Assembly (NCBI GenBank): GCA_964650405.1
Contig: CAZYTO010000089.1
Span: 1 to 18,572, forward strand
Direction: 5' to 3'
DNA: 18,572 nt
From: CAZYTO01 sp964650405
Lineage (GTDB): Bacteria; Acidobacteriota; Thermoanaerobaculia; Gp7-AA8
The position numbers were made by a program, and so were the translations under genes. This document shows positions 13,189 to 18,572 of this stretch, piece by piece (the first letter of the stretch is position 1; every line of letters begins with the position of its first letter). The notes under the pieces were generated by a model that saw only the letters and a program-made list of their open reading frames with translations, ran no database searches and had not been told where the DNA came from.

Positions 13189-15786
13189 TCAGTTACGAGA
13201 GTCTCCATGCGTCCCCGTCTTTGCCGTATCGGTCTGTGGCGGCGGCTGCGTGGTGGTCGTCGCTGGAGGGGGCACTGAGGATGGAGGCGGAGGCGGTGGC
13301 GTCACCGGTTGCGGCGCCGGCGGCGCCGTGTCGGTACGGAACATCCCGCCGGTCAGCGTCGTGGCGGCAGTTCCCGTCGTCGCCGTGGCAGGCGCGGCGG
13401 TCTCCGTCGTCTCCGTGGCGGGCGGAATCGCCCCGGTCGTGTCGAGGGCGATGGGATTGCCGAACTGGTCGAGGGCGGGCTGGGGCGGCGGTTGCGGCGC
13501 ATGCAGGGGACACAGTTGTGTCGGTTGCGATCCGTCCTTGAAGGCCTCGTTGACAACGGCATTGGGCGGGCACCGCGGCGTAGCCAGGCCGCCGCTCGTT
13601 TCGTCGATCTGCTGGAAGACGATTCCCGGCGGCGCGGTCCAGTCGGCGTTCGGCTGTCCGGCCGTCACCACGTTCATGTAGCGCGCCCAGATCGGTACGG
13701 CCGCTACGCCGCCGGAGAGACCCACGACCTTTTCATCGTCGAAGCCGACCCAGGTCAGCGTCAGCGTCTGCGGGGTGAAGCCGATGAACCAGGCATCGCG
13801 CTCGTCGTTCGTCGTTCCGGTCTTGCCCGCCGCGGCGCGCCGGAAGCCGAGGGAGCGTGCGCCGGCGGCAGTGCCGCGATCGACGACCCCTCTCATCACA
13901 TTGGTGAGGATGAACGCGTCGCGGGCCGGGAAGACCTGCACCGGCTGGACTTCATCGCCCGCCGAGACCACGCGACCGCGGTCGTCGGCCACGAAGCGGA
14001 TGGTGCGCAGCGGAACGCGTGAGCCCACCCGGGCGATGGTTGCGTAGGCGTCGGCCATCTCCACAGGCGGGATGCCGGCCGCACCGAGGAGCATGGCCGG
14101 GTTGTCGTCCATCTCCGCCTGCACGCCGAGCGTGTGGGCCGTGCGGATGACGGGCGAGATGCCGCAGGCCAGGCCGATGCGCACACTGGCGGAGTTCATC
14201 GACTCCTCCAGCGCCTCCCGCACCGTGACCGTGCCGTGGTAGACGTCGCCGTAGTTGCGCGGCGACCAGTCGGCGGCAAAGCGGCGCTGGTAGACGAAAC
14301 GCGCGTCGCTGACCAGCGTGGAGGGCGTGATGTTCTGCCCGGAGAGGCTCGGCTCGAACGCCGTCAGGTAGACGAACGGCTTGATGAGCGAACCGATGAG
14401 CCGCTTCGAATTCAACGCCCGGTTGAACTGGCTCTGGTCGTAGTTCCGCCCGCCGACCAGAGCCCGGATCTCGCCCGCCGGAATGTCGACGTGGATGAGC
14501 ACTCCCTGCAGCGGATTGTCCGGGCGGCGCAAGCGGCGATGGCCGCGCTCCAGGCCTTCCAGCCCCTGCTCCAGCGTCCGCGCGGCGAGGTCCTGCGCGT
14601 TGAGGTCGATGGCCGTGTAGATCTGCAAGCCGCGGCCCTTCACGTCCTTGATGCCGTAGTCGCGGGCCATCTCCTGCAGCACGGCGTCGACGTAGAACGG
14701 AATGGAGACCAGGCCGGAGCGGTCCCGCGTCGGCCGCTGCGGCAGCGGCGCCGCCTTCGCCGCGTCGCACTGGTCCTGCGTGATCTTCTTCTGCTCCAGC
14801 ATCAGGCCGAGAACCCTGTTGCGGCGTTCCAGGGCGCGATTGGGATTGGTAAACGGCGAATACGCATTGGGAGCCGGGATCATGCTGGTCAGCAGCGCCG
14901 CCTCGGCCAGCGAGATCTCGGTGACCGGCTTGCCGAAGTAGAAGTGCGCTGCCTCGCCGACGCCCATGATCGAGATGGAACGGTCGCGCCCGAGGTAGAT
15001 GTCATTGAGGTACGCTGCCAGGATCTCCTGCTTCGAGTACTTCGCGTCGAGGATCACCGCCATCCATGCTTCGACGACCTTCCGCTTCATGCTCCGCTCG
15101 GGCGTGAGGTAGTAGTTCTTCACGAGCTGCTGTGTGAGGGTCGAAGCGCCCTCCGCCACGCCGCCGGCCTTCGCGTTGTGGAACACCGCCCGCACGATGC
15201 CGATCGGGTCGACGCCCGGGTGGTGCCAGAAGCGCACGTCTTCCGTCCCCACCACTGCGTCCTGCAGCACCTTCGGGACCTGGTCGAGCGTGACCGGGCG
15301 GCGGTTCTCGAGCTGGTCGCCGAGGATGGAAGTGAGCAGTTCGGGCTCGAGCGCAGCGTTGTTGGCCGCCGCTCCTCCCTCCGTTGCCACGACGGCGGCG
15401 ATGGCGTTGTTCCGGAACGTGATGCGCACTGGCTGGGCCGGGTACGCGCCGCGGGGATGCTTGAAGGCCCGGGTGAAGAGGTCGACCTCGCCGTTGCGCA
15501 CGACGTAATCGCCCGCCTGCTGGAGCGCCGGCGACGCCCGGTAGCCGAGCCGGGTCAGCTTCTCGACGATGTCGTCTTCATTCAGCGCCGCGCCCGGAGT
15601 CAGCGGCGTGTAGTCGGTGAAGATGCGCGTCGGCAGCGACAGGCGGCGGATCTCGAACTTCCCCACGGAGACGCGATAGACGTAGATGGCCAGCGCCGCC
15701 ACGGCCGTAAACAGGACCAGGAAGGCGATGCCGATCACCCGCAGAACGGTGAGACGCCTCGGAAGCCGGTAACGGATTGCGGTCAT
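13189..15786 (-). CDS. Bifunctional penicillin-binding protein 1b-type murein synthase
   Basis: This 865-residue class A PBP polymerises and cross-links peptidoglycan in the periplasm. It has one N-terminal membrane anchor (residues ~14-37). A UB2H-like region typical of PBP1b follows (~60-130, 'LTRLGYRASPALQQAGDY'). The GT51 glycosyltransferase has E182 in GTEDVRFWHHPG, then EGASTLTQQLVKN and RKVVEAWMA. The transpeptidase has the SxxK serine S466 (IGSLIKPF), SMN at 529-531 and KTG at 655-657. The last ~95 residues form a Pro/Thr/Ala-rich tail after a Cys pair (C739, C759), probably an unstructured periplasmic extension. The ATG at 15786 lacks a Shine-Dalgarno and follows AAACAA after a heptamer array. 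The gene lies 3' of pgeF on the same strand, 112 bp away. Confidence 0.95.
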   Translation of the reverse strand: MTAIRYRLPRRLTVLRVIGIAFLVLFTAVAALAIYVYRVSVGKFEIRRLSLPTRIFTDYTPLTPGAALNEDDIVEKLTRLGYRASPALQQAGDYVVRNGEVDLFTRAFKHPRGAYPAQPVRITFRNNAIAAVVATEGGAAANNAALEPELLTSILGDQLENRRPVTLDQVPKVLQDAVVGTEDVRFWHHPGVDPIGIVRAVFHNAKAGGVAEGASTLTQQLVKNYYLTPERSMKRKVVEAWMAVILDAKYSKQEILAAYLNDIYLGRDRSISIMGVGEAAHFYFGKPVTEISLAEAALLTSMIPAPNAYSPFTNPNRALERRNRVLGLMLEQKKITQDQCDAAKAAPLPQRPTRDRSGLVSIPFYVDAVLQEMARDYGIKDVKGRGLQIYTAIDLNAQDLAARTLEQGLEGLERGHRRLRRPDNPLQGVLIHVDIPAGEIRALVGGRNYDQSQFNRALNSKRLIGSLIKPFVYLTAFEPSLSGQNITPSTLVSDARFVYQRRFAADWSPRNYGDVYHGTVTVREALEESMNSASVRIGLACGISPVIRTAHTLGVQAEMDDNPAMLLGAAGIPPVEMADAYATIARVGSRVPLRTIRFVADDRGRVVSAGDEVQPVQVFPARDAFILTNVMRGVVDRGTAAGARSLGFRRAAAGKTGTTNDERDAWFIGFTPQTLTLTWVGFDDEKVVGLSGGVAAVPIWARYMNVVTAGQPNADWTAPPGIVFQQIDETSGGLATPRCPPNAVVNEAFKDGSQPTQLCPLHAPQPPPQPALDQFGNPIALDTTGAIPPATETTETAAPATATTGTAATTLTGGMFRTDTAPPAPQPVTPPPPPPSSVPPPATTTTQPPPQTDTAKTGTHGDSRN

Positions 15787-15790
15787 TTGT

Positions 15791-15885
15791 TTCGCTGGTC
15801 GCCTAGTCGCTTAATCGCTTAATCGCTTAGTCGCTGTTCGCTGGTCGCTGGTCGCTGGTCGCCTCGTCGCTTAGTCGCTGTTCGC
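15791..15885 (-). repeat. Mixed 7/8-bp repeat array, family A (copy 4), upstream of the PBP gene
   Basis: Twelve consecutive units begin TCGC on the + strand. 7-mers (TCGCTGG, TCGCTGT) alternate in blocks with 8-mers (TCGCTTAA, TCGCTTAG, TCGCCTAG, TCGCCTCG). On the - strand, the PBP sense strand, this is GACCAGC/GAACAGC plus TTAAGCGA-type units. The array fills most of the pgeF-PBP gap and ends 5 nt before the PBP ATG. Confidence 0.9.
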
Positions 15886-15898
15886 AGATCTCTCATCT

Positions 15899-16675
15899 CT
15901 ACTGCCGAGCCACAATTGCAAGGTTGCGTCCACCGCGTTTCGGATCGCGGCGGTAGGAGTGGAAGAGCGGTTTCGGCGTTGCGGGGTCGCCGGGCTGCGC
16001 CACTTCGAACCCGCGCAGCTCCTCCACCCCTCGATCGCACTTCGTGCAGATGTCGACGTCGACGATCCGCGTGATGCCGCGTGCTTCGAGCACGCTCCGC
16101 GTCAGCGCGGCCGTGTCGATGTGTGCCTTTTCTCCGCGGGTGCGGTCGATGAACGCGTCCGCGTGGGCGTACGAGGCCCGGAACTGCTCCACCACTTCTT
16201 CTCCGACCTCGAAGCAGCAGACGCGGATGGCCGGGCCGAGCCACGCCTGCGCCGAGGTGGGGTCGAACGCGCTGTCGCGAATCAGTGCGTCCAGCGTCGC
16301 ATCGGTGATGCGCTGCACGGTGCCGCGCCAGCCTGAGTGAACGTTGGCGATCACCCCGTGCGCGGCATCGATGAGCGTGACCGGGAGGCAGTCGGCAACC
16401 TTGATGCCGAGGGCCGTGTGAGGCCGGTCGGACCAGAGCGCATCGCAGGAGGCGTGCTCGTGCCAGCCGCCGGCCGAGGCGCGGACGACATTCGCGCTGT
16501 GGATCTGCGTGCAGGTAGCCAGCGCGGCCTCGACCCCGAAGCGCTCCCGGGCGAAGCCCATGAGCGCCTCGACCACGCCCGTGTTCAGCCGGCCGTCGAT
16601 GGCTGTGGTCGTGTAGAAGAGGGCGAAGCCCGGAGGCAGGTCAGGGGGGACGATCACGCGGCCGAGCTCCGTCAT
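15899..16675 (-). CDS. pgeF: YfiH/PgeF laccase-domain protein (purine nucleoside phosphorylase/peptidoglycan editing factor family)
   Basis: This 258-residue cytoplasmic protein of the YfiH (Cu-oxidase_4) family has the zinc-site residues H59 (CTQIHSANV), C96 (KVADCLPVTLID) and H113 (VHSGWRGT). It also has the WLGPAIRVCCFEVG loop and the C-terminal FHSYRRDPKRGGRNLAIV signature. Family members act on purine nucleosides; in E. coli YfiH (PgeF) also prevents misincorporation of amino acids into murein precursors. Being upstream of a murein synthase on the same strand fits the second role, though that is inference. The ATG at 16675 is preferred over 16699 because it matches the family N-terminus. 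A -10-like TACACT lies 9 nt upstream and no Shine-Dalgarno is present. Confidence 0.92.
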   Translation of the reverse strand: MTELGRVIVPPDLPPGFALFYTTTAIDGRLNTGVVEALMGFARERFGVEAALATCTQIHSANVVRASAGGWHEHASCDALWSDRPHTALGIKVADCLPVTLIDAAHGVIANVHSGWRGTVQRITDATLDALIRDSAFDPTSAQAWLGPAIRVCCFEVGEEVVEQFRASYAHADAFIDRTRGEKAHIDTAALTRSVLEARGITRIVDVDICTKCDRGVEELRGFEVAQPGDPATPKPLFHSYRRDPKRGGRNLAIVARQ

Positions 16676-16684
16676 CGGCCGCGC

Positions 16685-16690
16685 AGTGTA
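16685..16690 (-). promoter_or_regulatory. Candidate -10 element of pgeF
   Basis: TACACT on the - strand lies 9 nt before the ATG at 16675, with no Shine-Dalgarno between. This could be a leaderless start. Confidence 0.35.
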
Positions 16691-16783
16691 GCGGATCAAT
16701 CTGCGGAGAACTGCGGCGGAAATGAGGCCGAAATGGGGCGGCCGGACTTGTCACGCCCATGGCTGGCACGGCTGGGATTCCCG

Positions 16784-16789
16784 CATACT
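16784..16789 (+). promoter_or_regulatory. Candidate -10 element of the amidohydrolase gene
   Basis: CATACT lies 9 nt before the ATG at 16799, the same spacing as the divergent pgeF gene. No -35 or Shine-Dalgarno is convincing. Confidence 0.3.
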
Positions 16790-16798
16790 CTGCCGCGC

Positions 16799-18478
16799 AT
16801 GCGAACTCTGCTCGCGACCTCACTGCTGTTTCTCGCCGCCTGCGCGTCCACCGCCACCGTACCCGGCACCGCCGCTTCGCAGTACGACGTCGTCCTGCGC
16901 CATGCCACGCTGTACGACGGCAGCGGCGGCGCGGCGGTCCAGGGCGATCTCGCCATCCGCGGCGAACGCATCGCCGCCGTGGGCCGCGTCGACGGCCGGG
17001 GCAGGCAGGAGCTCGACGTGCACGGCCTGGCCGTCGCGCCCGGCTTCATCAACGTCATGAGCCAGTCGCAGGAGTCGCTCATCGCCGACGGCCGCGGTCT
17101 CTCCGATACGAAACAGGGCGTGACGACGGAGATCATGGGCGAGGGCGAGTCGATGGGACCGCTCTCGCCGGCCATGAAGCAGGAGTTCGCCGTCTATCAG
17201 ACCGACATCAAGTATCCGGTTGAATGGACGACCCTGCGCGAGTATCTGGACTGGCTCGTGCGCCGCGGCGTGACTCCGAACGTCGGCTCGTTCATCGGCG
17301 CGGCCACGCCGCGCGTGAACGTCCTAGGACGAGAGAACCGGGCCCCGTCGCCTGCCGAGCTGGCGCAGATGCAGGAGCTCGTCCGCCAGGCCATGCACGA
17401 CGGCGCCTTCGGCGTCGCCTCCGCCCTCATCTACGCGCCCGGCGCGTACGCGAAAACGGACGAGTTGATCGCCCTCGCCTCGGCCTCGGCGCCGAACGGC
17501 ATGTACATCTCGCACATGCGCAGCGAGGGCAATCGCCTCGTCGAGGCGGTCGATGAGCTCATCACCATCTCCCGGGAGGCCCACGTACCGGCCGAGATCT
17601 ATCACCTCAAGGCTGCCGGCCGGCAGAACTGGCCGAAGATGGACGAGGTCATCCGGCACGTGAACGCCGCGCGCGCGGAAGGCCTGCACATCACCGCCGA
17701 CATGTACACCTACACCGCCGGCGAGACGGGCCTCGACGCGTCCATGCCGCCGTGGGTGCAGGCCGGCGGCTACGAGGCCTGGCGCAAGCGTCTGCAGGAT
17801 CCGGAGACGCGCAGGAAGGTCATCGACGAGATGCGCACGCCGAGCGACGCGTGGGAGAACCTCCTGCTGCTCACCGGCAGTCCCGACCGCGTGCTGCTGG
17901 TCGGGTTCAAGAGTGACGCACTCAAGCCGCTGACCGGCAAGACACTGGCCGAAGTGGCCAAGACGCGCGGCGTGTCCCCGGAAGACGCGGCCATCGACTT
18001 GGTCATCGAGGACGGCAGCCGCATCACCACCATCTACTTCCTCATGTCGGACGACAACCTGCGCAAGCAGATCGCCCAGCCGTGGGTGTCCTTCGGCTCC
18101 GACGCCGAGTCGTCCGCGCCCGAGGGCGTCTTCCTCAAGTCGTCGACGCACCCGCGCGCGTTCGGAAACTTCGCCAACCTCCTCGGCCGCTTCGTCCGCG
18201 ACGAGCATGTGATCCCGCTCGCTGAAGGCGTGCGCCGCATAACCTCCCTCCCCGCCGAAAACCTCGGCATCGCCGAGCGCGGCCTGCTGAAACCGGGCTG
18301 GTTCGCCGACGTTGTCGTCTTCGACCCCGCCGCCGTCGGCGCTCCCGCCACGTACGAGAAGCCCATGCAGTTCGCCACCGGCGTTGTGCACGTCTTCATC
18401 AACGGGACCCAGGTCCTGAAAGACGGCGAGCACACCGGCGCCAAGCCGGGACGGGTGGTGGTGCGGGGAGGCACGTAA
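16799..18478 (+). CDS. D-aminoacylase-family amidohydrolase lipoprotein with altered metal site
   Basis: This 559-residue protein has a lipoprotein signal peptide (MRTLLATSLLFLAAC, lipid anchor at C15). It should therefore be anchored in a membrane outside the cytoplasm. The rest follows the N-acyl-D-amino-acid deacylase family: 'DVVLRHATLYDGSG', the APGFIN strand, YISHMRSEG (H239), EIYHLKAAG (H269), FGSDAE (D435), and a closing GWFADVVVFDP. The usual HxH metal ligands after PGFID are M87 and Q89 here (INVMSQSQE). The cysteine normally following the GVTT segment is also absent (GEGESMGP). This pattern is, from memory, shared by a subfamily, so it is not a random lesion. Activity could use a single metal or differ from D-aminoacylase. 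The frame is open upstream to 16337, but that part overlaps pgeF on the other strand and is not coding. Confidence 0.88.
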   Translation: MRTLLATSLLFLAACASTATVPGTAASQYDVVLRHATLYDGSGGAAVQGDLAIRGERIAAVGRVDGRGRQELDVHGLAVAPGFINVMSQSQESLIADGRGLSDTKQGVTTEIMGEGESMGPLSPAMKQEFAVYQTDIKYPVEWTTLREYLDWLVRRGVTPNVGSFIGAATPRVNVLGRENRAPSPAELAQMQELVRQAMHDGAFGVASALIYAPGAYAKTDELIALASASAPNGMYISHMRSEGNRLVEAVDELITISREAHVPAEIYHLKAAGRQNWPKMDEVIRHVNAARAEGLHITADMYTYTAGETGLDASMPPWVQAGGYEAWRKRLQDPETRRKVIDEMRTPSDAWENLLLLTGSPDRVLLVGFKSDALKPLTGKTLAEVAKTRGVSPEDAAIDLVIEDGSRITTIYFLMSDDNLRKQIAQPWVSFGSDAESSAPEGVFLKSSTHPRAFGNFANLLGRFVRDEHVIPLAEGVRRITSLPAENLGIAERGLLKPGWFADVVVFDPAAVGAPATYEKPMQFATGVVHVFINGTQVLKDGEHTGAKPGRVVVRGGT

Positions 18479-18572
18479 GGGGAAACCAGAAGCCGGAAGA
18501 TCAGAGGCCCTTTAACTTCAATGGCCTTCAGTTAAGACGGATACGACACGGTTTTGGGTCGATAACTGCGTT
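18479..18572. other. Downstream flank with no recognised feature
   Basis: These 94 bp after the amidohydrolase stop are less GC-rich at the end. They contain no gene, clear hairpin or repeat that I can support. The window ends here. Confidence 0.5.

Noticed and set aside
14134..15822. Long + strand open frame of 562 residues opposite the PBP gene
   Set aside because: It is antisense to well-conserved PBP motifs, and its composition is typical of mirror frames in GC-rich DNA.
16337..16798. N-terminal extension of the amidohydrolase frame
   Set aside because: It overlaps pgeF antisense and lies ahead of a clear lipoprotein signal peptide at 16799.

Overview
This is an 18.6 kb stretch of GC-rich bacterial chromosome from a Gram-negative-type cell. 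The evidence is a lipoprotein signal, a PBP1b-like murein synthase, a WecE-type sugar aminotransferase and lipid-linked-sugar glycosyltransferases. The mix of DUF2911, S74 tail-fibre-type surface protein and heptamer-repeat spacers suggests an Acidobacteriota-like soil or sediment organism. That placement is inference only; there is no rRNA or other phylogenetic marker. I see no tRNA, rRNA, CRISPR array or intact mobile element.

Layout. Positions 1-290 hold the end of an unidentified gene. A secreted DUF2911 protein follows (387-1232). Next is a glycan region: a GT-C-like membrane protein (1376-2575, +) converges on and overlaps a GT2 glycosyltransferase (2514-3791, -). The GT2 carries an IS5-transposase-like N-terminal domain. 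A tight + strand run follows: WbqC family protein, methyltransferase, beta-propeller glycosidase-like protein, and WecE-like aminotransferase (3802-7424), with ATGA overlaps linking the last three. A convergent PglD/NeuD-like sugar N-acyltransferase (7494-8165, -) and a divergent Trm112-like/methyltransferase protein (8266-9285, +) close the cluster. Together they would make a 4-amino-4,6-dideoxyhexose, probably N-acylated and possibly methylated, and attach it to a surface glycan.

The second half is mostly housekeeping on the - strand: pgeF/yfiH (16675-15899), a PBP1b-type synthase (15786-13189), guaA (12882-11347) and a secreted S74-chaperone protein (11065-9350). A + strand lipoprotein of the D-aminoacylase family (16799-18478), with altered metal-ligand positions, ends the window.

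The most unusual features are these. (1) A GT2 enzyme is fused in frame to a transposase-derived N-terminal domain. (2) A family of degenerate 7/8-bp tandem repeats (core GAnCAnC / GACCAGC) lies immediately 5' of four start codons, always in the same orientation relative to the gene. In the wbqC-like gene the array is read through as protein, so a change of one unit would shift the frame relative to any upstream start. (3) Unrelated heptamer families fill other gaps. (4) Several genes have a -10-like hexamer only 6-10 nt from the start codon, which suggests leaderless transcripts.
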